Made by a program: the position numbers and the translations under genes. A DNA stretch of 64,000 nucleotides, taken from NCBI GenBank assembly GCA_902362455.1, contig CABIWJ010000001.1, forward strand, positions 186,001 to 250,000, read 5' to 3'. Position 1 is the first letter of the stretch, and each line of letters starts with the position of its first letter. This DNA is from Eubacteriaceae bacterium. Its GTDB lineage: Bacteria > Bacillota > Clostridia > Lachnospirales > Lachnospiraceae. This document shows, in pieces, positions 40,035 to 49,896 of this stretch. The notes under the pieces are model-generated. The model was given only the letters and a program-made list of their open reading frames with translations. It ran no database searches and was not told the origin of the DNA.

Positions 40035-41331
40035 GAGAGACTCAATTTATTTTCAACTGCTGATGTTATTAATAATTTCAGCAGTTTTGTCTGTTATATT
40101 ATTTGTATTTCTAGAGAGTACAGGAACAAAGCTTGTGGACAGGTTCTATGATTCTGAATATGGTGACAGAAAGAACAGGGCATATGTTAAGGAATTACAG
40201 AAATATGTGAAAGAAGAATATCTTTCTTACAGAGATACAGATAAGATATCTTCTTGGGTAAAGAAACAGAAGATAATTTATGTCCAGATATACAAAGATG
40301 GCGTTAAAGTGTTCGATTCTTCTTATCCGGATCAGGAAGAATGGGGAGAAACCATTGATAATGCTGCATATCTGTTAGAAAAGTTCTATTATGTTGAATT
40401 CGCTGAGGGTGTAGCAAGTGTATCCATAACTGGCGCATATACTTATCAGTTATATCAATATGCTATGATGATGGAAGAATTAATTACATTTGTATTCTTT
40501 ATTATGCTGGTATTATTAGGAATAAGAAGAAAGATGAAATACATCAGAAAATTAGGTGATGAAGTCGAGATATTAGAGGGTGGAAGCTTAGATTATGAAA
40601 TAACTGTCAAAGGTAAAGATGAGTTAGCAAGACTTGCAGAGAGTGTTGAGAGTATGCGAAAAGCATTTAACAGGATGATAACCCAGGAAACAGAAATGAT
40701 TCACGAAAACCAGAGGATAGTTACGGAGATGTCACATGATTTGCGAACACCTGTCACATCTATTATGCTATACACTGAGATTTTGAAAAAGGGCAAATAT
40801 AAAGATGAAAAACAATTATTAGAATATATTGAGAAAATAGATAGAAAAGCCCATGCTATGAAGCAGCTTACAGAGAATCTGTTTGAATATTCCTTAGTAA
40901 CGGGAGAAAATGAGATTGAATTAGAAAAGGCGGAACAGTATGAAGTAATATTCTATGATTTATTCTCAGAAACATGCAGTTATCTGGAAGAAAAAGACTT
41001 TAGGGTAGAATTTGAAGTGAAATGGTCAGAGAATAAAGTCCGCGTCTCATCAGATTACATTATAAGAATTATGGATAACATCACGTCAAATATCGTTAAA
41101 TATGCAGATGCTTCATTTCCAGTGTGCATTACATCGATTAGCGATAATGCGATGGATGGTTTCGTGATTGAGAATAAGATAAAGGAAAATGATGAGAAAA
41201 TAGAAAGTACAGGAATTGGCATCCAGAGTATTAAGAATATGATGATGAAAATGGGCGGCAAATGTCTTATAGAAGAAGAAAATGATATATTCAGGGTGAT
41301 TTTGTTATTTACAAGTTACCATACTGTTTAA
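40018..41331 (+). CDS. Sensor histidine kinase partner
   Basis: 437 residues. Two membrane segments (near 13-35 and 155-172) frame an outside domain of ~115 residues; a HAMP-like linker, the H box MSHDLRTPVTSIMLYTEILK and an N box RIMDNITSNIVKYA follow. The G2 motif is STGIGIQSIKNMM. The G1 Asp region reads as ENKI, a diverged form. It should phosphorylate the regulator encoded just before it. Confidence 0.93.
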   Translation: MRATNKRDSIYFQLLMLLIISAVLSVILFVFLESTGTKLVDRFYDSEYGDRKNRAYVKELQKYVKEEYLSYRDTDKISSWVKKQKIIYVQIYKDGVKVFDSSYPDQEEWGETIDNAAYLLEKFYYVEFAEGVASVSITGAYTYQLYQYAMMMEELITFVFFIMLVLLGIRRKMKYIRKLGDEVEILEGGSLDYEITVKGKDELARLAESVESMRKAFNRMITQETEMIHENQRIVTEMSHDLRTPVTSIMLYTEILKKGKYKDEKQLLEYIEKIDRKAHAMKQLTENLFEYSLVTGENEIELEKAEQYEVIFYDLFSETCSYLEEKDFRVEFEVKWSENKVRVSSDYIIRIMDNITSNIVKYADASFPVCITSISDNAMDGFVIENKIKENDEKIESTGIGIQSIKNMMMKMGGKCLIEEENDIFRVILLFTSYHTV

Positions 41332-41460
41332 TGCTATAGAGTTTTTTAAAAATAATAATATTTAGTATATAATATGTAAATTAAATATGCTAATTGGATT
41401 ATGTATGATTTAATTAGGTAAATTGTAAATGACAAGATTTATCAATAAAATACGTAAAAA

Positions 41461-41489
41461 TTGACATGTACTAATCATAGCATTATTAT
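41461..41489 (+). promoter_or_regulatory. Consensus promoter of the CopZ-like gene
   Basis: TTGACA (41461-41466), 17 bp, TATTAT (41484-41489), 36 bp before the start codon. Confidence 0.8.
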
Positions 41490-41525
41490 AGGAAAAGGAT
41501 TAAATCAGGCAAGGAGGAACAGCCA

Positions 41526-41786
41526 ATGTTAAAGACAACATTAGAAATTGATGGAATGATGTGTGGAATGTGCGAAAGCCATATGAATGATTTGATAAGA
41601 CAGAAATTCAATGTTAAGAAGGTTTCATCTTCTCATAGCAAAGGAACAACGGAGATTATATCAGAAGAAAGTCTTGATGAAGATAAATTAAGAGAAGAGA
41701 TAACAGGAATCGGATATACACTTAAGGCTGTTAATACAGAAGAGTATGTAAAAAAAGGTTTCTCGTTATTTGGAAGAAAGAAATAA
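41526..41786 (+). CDS. Heavy-metal-associated (CopZ-like) protein
   Basis: The 86-residue product has one HMA domain with the metal site GMMCGMC and the fold pattern TTLEIDGMM...VKKVSSSHSKGTTEII...ITGIGYTLKAV. A basic tail (KKGFSLFGRKK) follows. It has its own promoter and terminator. It probably carries copper, or another soft metal. No copper ATPase is nearby. Confidence 0.88.
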   Translation: MLKTTLEIDGMMCGMCESHMNDLIRQKFNVKKVSSSHSKGTTEIISEESLDEDKLREEITGIGYTLKAVNTEEYVKKGFSLFGRKK

Positions 41787-41790
41787 ATGG

Positions 41791-41831
41791 AATAAAGTTT
41801 TGTTGCAAATACAACAGAACTTTATTTTTTT
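41791..41831 (+). terminator. Terminator after the CopZ-like gene
   Basis: AATAAAGTT-TGTTG pairs with AACA-AACTTTATT and runs into seven T residues. Confidence 0.9.
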
Positions 41832-41929
41832 ATGAAGTAATATCACATTGTAAATGAAACAGGGATTTGCAAATGCCGGAATAAAAAATTATGCGGACAC
41901 AGGGTGTCTGAGGAATGGAGAATATAACT

Positions 41930-43477
41930 ATGTCAGATAATATGTTTTGTTTTCAGTGTGAGCAGACAGCTTCTCAAGCAGGCTGTACAGGTTGTGCAGG
42001 AGTATGTGGAAAATCTGCATCTACTTCGAAATTACAGGACGAATTAACAGGCGCTTTGATGGGGCTTGCTAAAAAATACAACGATAACAGAAATGAAGAA
42101 ATCACAAAATTGCTTATCGAAGGATTATTTACTACGGTTACAAATGTGAATTTCAATGATGATACGTTGAAGAAAATGATAGCTGATATCAGAAGTTATG
42201 ATATTGCAGATGAATATGATATGATAAATCTCTGGAGAGAGAATGAGGATATACGTTCATTAAAATCATTAATCCTGTTTGGACTGAGGGGTATGGCAGC
42301 GTATGCATATCACGCAATGGTGTTAGGCTATGAAGATGAAGAGGTAAATGCATTTATATATGAAGCACTTATAAGCGTGAGCGAGAATCTCAGTTTTGAT
42401 AAATTACTTGAAAAAGTGTTAGAGGTAGGCAAGGTTAATTTAAAATGTATGGAATTATTAGACAGAGCCAATACAGAGAGTTATGGAATGCCTGAACCTA
42501 CAAAAGTTTCATTAAAGATTGAAAAAGGTCCGTTCATTGTAATTACAGGACATGATTTAAAAGATATCAAGTTATTGTTAGAACAGACTAAAGATAAGGG
42601 AATAAATATATATACTCATGGAGAAATGCTGCCTGCACACGCATATCCTGAACTTAAGAAATATCCTCATCTTAAAGGAAATTTTGGAACAGCATGGCAG
42701 AATCAGCAGAAAGAATTTGACAATATACCGGGTGCAATTCTGTATACAACTAACTGTCTTATGCCTGTAAAGGAAAGCTATGCCGACAGAGTATTTACAA
42801 CAGAAGTTGTGTCATATCCTGAAATGGTTCATATCGGTGATGAGAAAGATTTTACACCTGTAATTGAGAAAGCACTTGCTCTTGGTGGTTATAGTGAAGA
42901 TGTCCAGATGACAGGTATAAATGGCGGAACAGAAGTAATGACAGGCTTTGCACATAATACTGTGCTTAGTAATGCAGAGAAAATCATAAGCGAGGTCAAG
43001 GCGGGAAATATCAGTCATTTCTTCTTGGTAGGTGGTTGTGATGGTGCGAGAACAGGAAGAAACTATTATACAGAATTCGTTAAACAGTCACCTAAAGACA
43101 GCATTATTCTGACTTTAGCCTGTGGTAAATATCGTTTCAACGATTTAGACCTGGGAGATATATCAGGTCTGCCACGAATTATGGATATGGGACAGTGTAA
43201 CGATGCCTACAGTGCAATTAAAGTAGCTGTAGCATTATCAGAAGCCTTTGAATGTGGTGTAAATGAACTGCCACTTAGTATGGTATTATCGTGGTATGAG
43301 CAGAAGGCAGTATGTATCTTACTGACATTGTTATATCTTGGAATAAAAGACATCTATTTAGGGCCAACATTACCTGCATTTATATCTAAAAATGTCTTAG
43401 AATTTTTAGTTGAGAATTATGGAATTTCACCAATCAGTACACCTGAAAATGATTTGAAGAAAATTCTAAATAAGTAA
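41930..43477 (+). CDS. hcp: Hydroxylamine reductase (hybrid cluster protein)
   Basis: 515 residues from the ATG at 41930, with AATGGAG at a good distance; the ATG at 41915 lies in that site. The N-terminal Cys set CFQCEQTASQAGCTGCAGVCG binds a cubane Fe-S cluster. The hybrid cluster ligands are seen in VGGCDGAR, TLACGKYRF and DMGQCNDAYSA. Hcp reduces hydroxylamine and nitric oxide and protects anaerobes from nitrosative stress. It is a single gene here, 98 bp after the CopZ-like terminator. Confidence 0.95.
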   Translation: MSDNMFCFQCEQTASQAGCTGCAGVCGKSASTSKLQDELTGALMGLAKKYNDNRNEEITKLLIEGLFTTVTNVNFNDDTLKKMIADIRSYDIADEYDMINLWRENEDIRSLKSLILFGLRGMAAYAYHAMVLGYEDEEVNAFIYEALISVSENLSFDKLLEKVLEVGKVNLKCMELLDRANTESYGMPEPTKVSLKIEKGPFIVITGHDLKDIKLLLEQTKDKGINIYTHGEMLPAHAYPELKKYPHLKGNFGTAWQNQQKEFDNIPGAILYTTNCLMPVKESYADRVFTTEVVSYPEMVHIGDEKDFTPVIEKALALGGYSEDVQMTGINGGTEVMTGFAHNTVLSNAEKIISEVKAGNISHFFLVGGCDGARTGRNYYTEFVKQSPKDSIILTLACGKYRFNDLDLGDISGLPRIMDMGQCNDAYSAIKVAVALSEAFECGVNELPLSMVLSWYEQKAVCILLTLLYLGIKDIYLGPTLPAFISKNVLEFLVENYGISPISTPENDLKKILNK

Positions 43478-43561
43478 TTTAGAACTTAAAATCATACAAA
43501 TTTATTGAATTTTCTTATGTTTTACGCCAGTTTATGTTTTACTTTATCACGATAATATGTT

Positions 43562-43598
43562 AAAATGCCAATGTGTCGAAAAATGCATTGGCATTTTT
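43562..43598 (+). terminator. Terminator downstream of hcp
   Basis: AAAATGCCAATG pairs with CATTGGCATTTT and ends in T residues. Confidence 0.88.
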
Positions 43599-43704
43599 AG
43601 TATGAAAATAAAGTACATAATAAGTATAAAAATAATGTTAATGCGATTAATAAATTTAGGTTACAGACACCTGATAGTTAGTAATAAGAAAGGAAAAATG
43701 TAAA

Positions 43705-44520
43705 ATGAAAAAGAATATTTTAAAGGGTGCAGCACTTTTAATGGCACTTGTAATGGTTATCGGAACTGTAGGCTGTGGCAGCAAGAGCAGTTCTAACGGA
43801 AGTTCAAAGAAGAAATTTATTGTTGGATTTGATGCAGCATTTCCACCATATGGATATATGGACGATAATGGAGAATATGTAGGTTTTGACTTAGACCTTG
43901 CAGCAGAAGTATGTAAGAGAAGAGGCTGGAAATTAGTAAAACAGCCAGTGGACTGGGATTCTAAAGATATGGAGCTTAATGCAGGTAACATCAGTTGTAT
44001 ATGGAACGGATTTACAATGAGTAGTGACAGAATTGATGATTATGCATGGTCAGACCCATATGTTGATAATAGCCAGGTATTCGTAGTAACAGCTAAATCA
44101 GGAATTAAAGAGTTCTCTGATCTTAAGGATAAGACAGTAGCAGTTCAGGCAGCATCTTCAGCACTTGAAGCATTAGAATCAGATGATTGTAAAGATTTAA
44201 AAGCATCATTTAAGGCATTAGAAGAGATACCTGATTATAACCAGGCATTTATGAATCTTGAAGCAGGTTCAGTAGATGCAATTGCAATGGATATCGGTGT
44301 TGCAAATTACCAGCTCGAGAGCAGAGGCAGTGATAAATATGTAATTTTAGAGCAGCCAATTATATCAGAACAGTATGGTATTGGTTTCGCAAAGAATAAT
44401 GAGAAATTAAGAGATGAAGTCCAGGAAACATTAGATGAGATGAGAAAAGACGGAAAATTTGCTGAGATAGCAGATAAATGGGGACTTACTGATAATGTTA
44501 TTCTTGATACAGCAGAATAG
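43705..44520 (+). CDS. Amino acid ABC transporter substrate-binding lipoprotein
   Basis: 271 residues with a lipoprotein signal ending in VIGTVGC (Cys25 anchor) and a Gly/Ser/Asn linker. The SBP_bac_3 pattern is clear: FIVGFDAAFPPYGYMDDNGE, YVGFDLDLAAEVCKRRGW, and IDDYAWSDPYV. This family binds polar amino acids. It is followed by permease and ATPase genes of the same system. Confidence 0.94.
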   Translation: MKKNILKGAALLMALVMVIGTVGCGSKSSSNGSSKKKFIVGFDAAFPPYGYMDDNGEYVGFDLDLAAEVCKRRGWKLVKQPVDWDSKDMELNAGNISCIWNGFTMSSDRIDDYAWSDPYVDNSQVFVVTAKSGIKEFSDLKDKTVAVQAASSALEALESDDCKDLKASFKALEEIPDYNQAFMNLEAGSVDAIAMDIGVANYQLESRGSDKYVILEQPIISEQYGIGFAKNNEKLRDEVQETLDEMRKDGKFAEIADKWGLTDNVILDTAE

Positions 44521-44552
44521 AATGAAAGAAATAAAATGAGGTTGACTGACAA

Positions 44553-45206
44553 ATGAGTACCTATGAAATGATTAAACTAATGCAGGATGGAATGATAGAA
44601 ACTATCAAGATTTTTGCATATACTCTGATATTTACATTACCACTTGGAATGATAGTTGCATTTGGGCGAATGTCTAGATTCTTTATTATAAGAAATATTA
44701 CAAAACTTTATATTGCTGTAATGCGTGGAACACCATTAATGTTACAACTATTAGTGGTATATTTCGGACCATATTATATATTCCACAGAAGTCTTACTTT
44801 AGAGTATAGATTTTATGCGGTAATAATCGGTTTCGTATTGAATTATGCAGCATATTTCGCAGAAATCTATCGCTCAGGCATAGAAGCTATGCCGGTAGGA
44901 CAGTATGAAGCGGCTAAAGTGTTAGGATATAATAAAGTACAGACATTTTTCAAGATTATACTTCCACAGGTTATTAAGAAGATATTGCCTCCTGTGACAA
45001 ATGAAGTAATTACCTTGGTAAAAGATACATCACTTGCATTTGCAATTTCCTATGTAGAGATGTTTTCGGTTGCCAAGAAGATAGCAGCAGCACAGACGAC
45101 CATGATGCCTTTTGTAATTGCAGGTGTATTCTATTTCATATTTAACTTCTTAGTTGCATTCGTTATGGGAAGAATAGAAAAACGTCTGGATTATTACAAG
45201 AATTAG
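44553..45206 (+). CDS. Amino acid ABC transporter permease
   Basis: 217 residues, five membrane segments, HisM/GlnP type. The coupling EAA loop reads EAMPVGQYEAAKVLGYNKVQ, and the N-terminal MQDGMIETIKIFAYTLIFTL is typical. It works with the proteins encoded on both sides. Confidence 0.94.
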   Translation: MSTYEMIKLMQDGMIETIKIFAYTLIFTLPLGMIVAFGRMSRFFIIRNITKLYIAVMRGTPLMLQLLVVYFGPYYIFHRSLTLEYRFYAVIIGFVLNYAAYFAEIYRSGIEAMPVGQYEAAKVLGYNKVQTFFKIILPQVIKKILPPVTNEVITLVKDTSLAFAISYVEMFSVAKKIAAAQTTMMPFVIAGVFYFIFNFLVAFVMGRIEKRLDYYKN

Positions 45207-45215
45207 GAGGTAGTT

Positions 45216-45977
45216 ATGGCTTTATTAGAGATAAATAATATTAGAAAAAGTTTTGATGATTTAGAAGTCCTTAAAAATATTTCGCTGTCAGTAGATGAGG
45301 GCGAGATAGTATCCATAATAGGACCATCAGGCTCAGGAAAGTCAACCTTGTTAAGATGTGCCACAATGCTTGAGAAGATGGACGGTGGTGACCTGATATA
45401 TTTAGGAGAGCATGCGGCAACTAATAATGAGAAAAATGTTTCTGTATATGCTAAGAAGAAAGATTTACGAAGAATACAGGGATATTTCGGATTAGTATTT
45501 CAGAATTTTAATTTATTTCCACATTATACCGTACTTAAAAATCTTATGGATGCACCGATTCATGTCCAGAAGAGAGATAAAGAAGAAGTTCGAAAAGAAT
45601 GTATGGACTTATTGAAGAGAATGGGACTTGAGGATAAGGCTAAAGCATATCCATGTCAGTTATCAGGCGGACAGCAGCAGAGAGTGTCAATTGCGAGAGC
45701 ACTTGCAATGAATCCTAAGATATTATTCTTTGATGAACCGACATCAGCACTTGACCCGGAGCTTACAGGTGAGATTCTTAAAGTAATCAAAGAACTGGCA
45801 AATGAACATATGACTATGGTAATCGTTACCCATGAGATGAGTTTTGCAAGAGATGTATCGAACAGAGTTATATTTATGGAGAATGGATATATTGTAGAGG
45901 ACGGAACTCCGGAAGAAGTAATAGTTAATCCAAAGAATCCAAGGACTAAAGAATTCTTAAGTAATTTTAGCGATTAA
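45216..45977 (+). CDS. Amino acid ABC transporter ATPase
   Basis: 253 residues with Walker [10 protein letters not shown], signature [15 protein letters not shown], Walker [15 protein letters not shown] and switch His in [11 protein letters not shown]. GlnQ/HisP type. Ribosome site AGGAGGT. It ends the transporter set and lies 32 bp before the amidohydrolase gene, so that enzyme is probably in the same operon. Confidence 0.95.
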   Translation: MALLEINNIRKSFDDLEVLKNISLSVDEGEIVSIIGPSGSGKSTLLRCATMLEKMDGGDLIYLGEHAATNNEKNVSVYAKKKDLRRIQGYFGLVFQNFNLFPHYTVLKNLMDAPIHVQKRDKEEVRKECMDLLKRMGLEDKAKAYPCQLSGGQQQRVSIARALAMNPKILFFDEPTSALDPELTGEILKVIKELANEHMTMVIVTHEMSFARDVSNRVIFMENGYIVEDGTPEEVIVNPKNPRTKEFLSNFSD

Positions 45978-46009
45978 TTATATGAAAATGTATGGAAAGG
46001 ATGAAAATT

Positions 46010-46825
46010 ATGATTATTGATACGCATGTTCATATATGTAATATGCTTAATTTTGTGATGACTGAAGAAATGGTTATAGAAATGATGGATAAATATCATA
46101 TAGATTATTGTGTTGTATCGAATATAGATTCGGCTGAGTATAATCATGATTTGACACCAATTCCTATGAATATACAGAAATCGCAGAAAGCATCATTTGA
46201 AAGAGCAATTAAGTTCGCAAGAGCAAATCCTGACAGAATAGGAATTATGCCATGTATTAAACCAGCTACAGAGTCGGCAGATGCGACATTTGAGAAAATG
46301 CTTGTGGATAATTTAGATATAGTGAAAGGCATAAAGGTTCATCCATATCATTCTAAGACATATTTTGATTCTGAGAAAGTTGAAGCATATATTAAGCTTG
46401 CAGATAAATATGATTTGCCAGTTGCATCACATACGGGTGGATGCGAAGAGGCTATGCCAATCCATGTATACAATATGGCGAAGAAATATCCTAATGTCAA
46501 ATTTATTATGGTACATATGGGACTTGGAACTGATAATAAAGAGGCAGTAGAGCTAATGGCTAAAGCAGATAATCTGTATGCAGATACTACGTGGGTTCCT
46601 GTAAGTACGACTATGGAAGTCATAAGAAGATACGGCAGCGAAAGAGTGGTATTTGGAACGGACAGTCCGATTGATGGAATAGATACATATTATTACAACC
46701 GGACAGGCGAACCGTCATTGTATAGAGAATATTTTAATGGATTAGAAGAGAAGATAGGTAAAGAGGCCTATGCTGACCTCATGTATAGAAATGCAATGAG
46801 AATATTTAAAATACAAATTAAATAA
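46010..46825 (+). CDS. Amidohydrolase-family (PF04909-type) TIM-barrel enzyme
   Basis: 271 residues from the ATG at 46010, with AAGGA nine bases ahead; the open frame extends to 45992. The metal motifs are IIDTHVHI at the start, KVHPYH, ASHTGG, VHMG and VFGTDSPI near the end. Members hydrolyse or decarboxylate small ring or amide compounds. It sits between an amino acid transporter and a DRE-TIM enzyme, so it may act on the imported compound. The substrate is unknown. Confidence 0.88.
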   Translation: MIIDTHVHICNMLNFVMTEEMVIEMMDKYHIDYCVVSNIDSAEYNHDLTPIPMNIQKSQKASFERAIKFARANPDRIGIMPCIKPATESADATFEKMLVDNLDIVKGIKVHPYHSKTYFDSEKVEAYIKLADKYDLPVASHTGGCEEAMPIHVYNMAKKYPNVKFIMVHMGLGTDNKEAVELMAKADNLYADTTWVPVSTTMEVIRRYGSERVVFGTDSPIDGIDTYYYNRTGEPSLYREYFNGLEEKIGKEAYADLMYRNAMRIFKIQIK

Positions 46826-46861
46826 AATAGAAAATTTAAATAAGAAGGAGAAACAATAAAA

Positions 46862-47836
46862 ATGGAAGAGAATAAGAGAATAATGAATTTCAGACCTGAA
46901 ATCAAAATTTTGGATGCAACGTTAAGAGATGGTGGATTAGTTAATAATTTCTACTTTACAGATGAATTTGTAAGAGATTTATATAAAGCGAATGTAAAAG
47001 CCGGTGTTGACTATATGGAATTCGGTTACAAGGCTTCAAAGGAAATATTCGATGTAGATAAATTTGGAAAATGGAAATTCTGTAATGAAGATGATATAAG
47101 AGATATCGTTGGTGACAATGTAAGTGATTTAAAGATTTCTATAATGGCAGATGTTGGAAGATGCGATTACAAGAATGACATTGTTAACAGAAGTGATAGT
47201 GCTGTTGATATGGTAAGAGTAGCAACATATATTAATACAATGCCAGCAGCAATTGAGATGATAGAAGATGCTAACAGAAAAGGTTACGAAACAACATGTA
47301 ATATTATGGCTATATCTAATGCAAATGAAACAGATATTGATATCGCACTTGAGATGCTTGGTAAAAGCTGTGTTGACGGAATCTACATCGTAGACAGTTA
47401 CGGCTCAATTTACCCTGAACAGATGAGAGTAATAGCTGATAAATATGTTGAAGTTGGTGAGAAATACGGCAAAGAGATAGGTATTCATGCACATAACAAT
47501 CAGCAACTTGCATTTGCTAATACAATTGAGTCAGTATCAAGAGGAGTTAATTTCTTAGATGCTACAATGAGCAGTATGGGAAGAGGTGCAGGAAACTGTG
47601 CAATGGAATTATTATTAGGTTTTCTTAAAAATCCTAAATATAATTTATTCCCTGTATTACAGTTCATAGAGAAACATATTGCTAAATTACAGCAGGAGGG
47701 TGTTGTATGGGGATATGATATACCATACCTTCTTACAGGACGTTTAAATCAGCATCCATCAGCAGCAATTGATTTTACGAAAGAAAAGAGAAAAGACTAT
47801 TCAGAGTTCTACCAATGGTTATTAGAAAGAGAATAG
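46862..47836 (+). CDS. DRE-TIM (HMGL-like) metallolyase, oxovalerate-aldolase-like
   Basis: 324 residues. The DRE-TIM signature is ILDATLRDGGLVNNF, and the metal His pair is IGIHAHNN. Strand motifs DYMEFGYKAS and YIVDSYGSIYPEQM agree with the 4-hydroxy-2-oxovalerate aldolase/isopropylmalate synthase superfamily. No aldehyde dehydrogenase partner (DmpF type) is next to it. With the transporter and amidohydrolase it suggests a small catabolic or salvage path ending in a C-C bond cleavage or formation. Confidence 0.85.
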   Translation: MEENKRIMNFRPEIKILDATLRDGGLVNNFYFTDEFVRDLYKANVKAGVDYMEFGYKASKEIFDVDKFGKWKFCNEDDIRDIVGDNVSDLKISIMADVGRCDYKNDIVNRSDSAVDMVRVATYINTMPAAIEMIEDANRKGYETTCNIMAISNANETDIDIALEMLGKSCVDGIYIVDSYGSIYPEQMRVIADKYVEVGEKYGKEIGIHAHNNQQLAFANTIESVSRGVNFLDATMSSMGRGAGNCAMELLLGFLKNPKYNLFPVLQFIEKHIAKLQQEGVVWGYDIPYLLTGRLNQHPSAAIDFTKEKRKDYSEFYQWLLERE

Positions 47837-47843
47837 TGTAAAG

Positions 47844-47978
47844 AAAATAACAGGACATATATTATGCGAATTGTGACCTTAGACGAATATTTAACAGTAT
47901 TTGTACAATGAAAGCGATTAAATACTGTTAAATGTTCTGATAATGGAGTGAGAGCAAAATATATGTCCTGTTATTTTT
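47844..47978. terminator. Long nested hairpin between convergent genes
   Basis: A perfect 20-bp outer stem (47844-47863 with 47958-47977, ends AAAATAACAGGACATATATT) encloses a perfect 14-bp inner stem ATTTAACAGTATTT (47889-47902) with 47920-47933. A-rich and T-rich flanks allow termination in both directions. The length would also fit a small foldback element or an RNA. Confidence 0.7.
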
Positions 47979-47998
47979 GTTACTTTGGAGTATCCTAT

Positions 47999-48805
47999 TT
48001 ATTTGAAGAATTTCTTAATCACATGAAGAATTCCATCATCATCGTTTGAGTAAGTGATGAAGTCAGCAGCCTGCTTAACTACGTCCTGCGCATTTTCCAT
48101 GGCGACACCGAGCCCGGCAATCTCTATCATAGAAATGTCATTGAAACCGTCACCACAGCATACCATTTCTTCACTCGTAATACCGATGGTGTTAAGCAGT
48201 TTGATAAGGGAATGTGCTTTATCGATATTTTGAGGCATTATTTCTAAGAAAAATGGTTCGGAAAAATAGATGCTGAGTAATGATTTATATTTATTCTGTA
48301 ACTTCTTCTGGACTTCTAAGAGAACCTCATGTTCACCAGTCATAAGACATTTATTAACCGGATAATCAATATATTCTGCGAAATTGTCAACTTTTTTAAG
48401 CGGAATATGATTAATTCGTGCCTCTAATTCTATATATTTATCTAATTCACGACCGACAACGACGCAATCATTATCATAACTTATAATGCCTACATTTGAT
48501 TCAACGGCTGCATTATACAGTTCAGGGATAACCTCGCCGGGAAGAGTTTTCTGGTATATTACTTCATTAGTGCGGCAGTCAATTATCTTCGCACCATTGT
48601 ATGAGAGAACATAGCCACCGAATTTATCTAGCTGTACTTCCTTAGCTAATGGAAGCACGCCGGGAGTGGGTCTGCCGGAAGCTAATACTACTTTATAGCC
48701 TCTTTCCTGAATATCAATAAGGGCATCAAGGGTAGGCTTTGAAATCTCTTTTTTGGAATTAGTTAATGTACCATCTAAATCTAAAACAATAATTTTGTAA
48801 TTCAT
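47999..48805 (-). CDS. Cof-type HAD-superfamily phosphatase
   Basis: 268 residues. Motif I is VLDLDGTLTNSKKEIS, motif II VLASGRPTPGV and motif IV CCGDGFNDISMIEIAG, with a C2 cap between. Cof-type enzymes dephosphorylate sugar phosphates and cofactors; no specific substrate is evident. The gene is alone, 35 bp downstream of the ABC-2 exporter operon on the same strand. Confidence 0.93.
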   Translation of the reverse strand: MNYKIIVLDLDGTLTNSKKEISKPTLDALIDIQERGYKVVLASGRPTPGVLPLAKEVQLDKFGGYVLSYNGAKIIDCRTNEVIYQKTLPGEVIPELYNAAVESNVGIISYDNDCVVVGRELDKYIELEARINHIPLKKVDNFAEYIDYPVNKCLMTGEHEVLLEVQKKLQNKYKSLLSIYFSEPFFLEIMPQNIDKAHSLIKLLNTIGITSEEMVCCGDGFNDISMIEIAGLGVAMENAQDVVKQAADFITYSNDDDGILHVIKKFFK

Positions 48806-48840
48806 AAATTGTCTCCATTCTTGTATAAATAGTTTATATC

Positions 48841-49896
48841 TTAAATTGCAAAATAATATTTAGGTGGGAATAACCACGCTATATATTTTACAATAGGTAT
48901 TATCTCTGATACATCCATGAATATCGGACAGAAAATTATGCTTCCTAATACCAACACAGGAATAAGTGCTGCAAATGCAAATGAATTAGGAATTATTTTA
49001 TATAAAATATAGCAATACAGCGTACAGATTATAGAATATAATAAAATTCTAAAGATTTCAAGCCATATTCCATCAGATAATCCGCTTAAATATATTCCTG
49101 ACATGCCAAATATCCCGGCTAATAAAGTTAAGGAAAATATTTCGCTCATTTTGCAAAACGGTCTTATTTTATTGTTAAATGCATTAAATATTCCGGTTTT
49201 AGAATCTTTATACAGATTGAAAGTTCCGATAAATGCTGCAAACATAATAAATAAAGTTATAATACCTCTTACAGACAGAAGCACGTAAGATGAAAGCAAT
49301 GAGGAATTATCAATAGTTTCATTGTCAGCATTGATATATTCAAATGAAAACGTATCATTTCCTGCCATATAATAATCATATTCTGGTCTTAAAGTACTTC
49401 TTAAAGAATCTGTATCATTAATGGTGAAAATCTTCTGCGAGCTTATGAACTCGGCCAATTCGTTAAAGCCATACTCTGCAAAAACCTCTGAAAATACATA
49501 TTCATCGGTTATGGCATCAGTAAGTGTACCTGGTGATTTATATACAGTTACAAGGTTATTAGTCTTATTTTCATAGACTTTTTCACTGAAATCTGAGTTA
49601 AATACATATCCACATTCATAATCACCGGAAGCGACTCTTGATGTAAGTTCATCAAGACTGCTGCACTTTTCAAAAGTAACACTTTCATAATTATTTTTTA
49701 GATTATTGCATATTTTGTTTGTAAGATTATCTTCACTTTCTATATATAGTCCTGTTTTTATTGAGATTTTAGTATCCTCGATATTAGTTTTAAAAACCAT
49801 ACATAAAATTGGAATTAACAGAAGTAATATTATAAATGATGTACGTTTAAGGCATCTTTTGATAAAAAGATAATTACATAGTATAAGTTTCTTCAC
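48841..49896 (-). CDS. ABC-2-type permease subunit
   Basis: 351 residues: one membrane segment near the N-terminus, a ~180-residue outside domain, then about five membrane segments. This is the ABC-2/YhgE-like exporter build. It overlaps the related permease gene upstream by 1 bp. The two permeases, an ATPase and an Asn/Asp-rich membrane protein form one operon. Confidence 0.85.
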   Translation of the reverse strand: MKKLILCNYLFIKRCLKRTSFIILLLLIPILCMVFKTNIEDTKISIKTGLYIESEDNLTNKICNNLKNNYESVTFEKCSSLDELTSRVASGDYECGYVFNSDFSEKVYENKTNNLVTVYKSPGTLTDAITDEYVFSEVFAEYGFNELAEFISSQKIFTINDTDSLRSTLRPEYDYYMAGNDTFSFEYINADNETIDNSSLLSSYVLLSVRGIITLFIMFAAFIGTFNLYKDSKTGIFNAFNNKIRPFCKMSEIFSLTLLAGIFGMSGIYLSGLSDGIWLEIFRILLYSIICTLYCYILYKIIPNSFAFAALIPVLVLGSIIFCPIFMDVSEIIPIVKYIAWLFPPKYYFAI

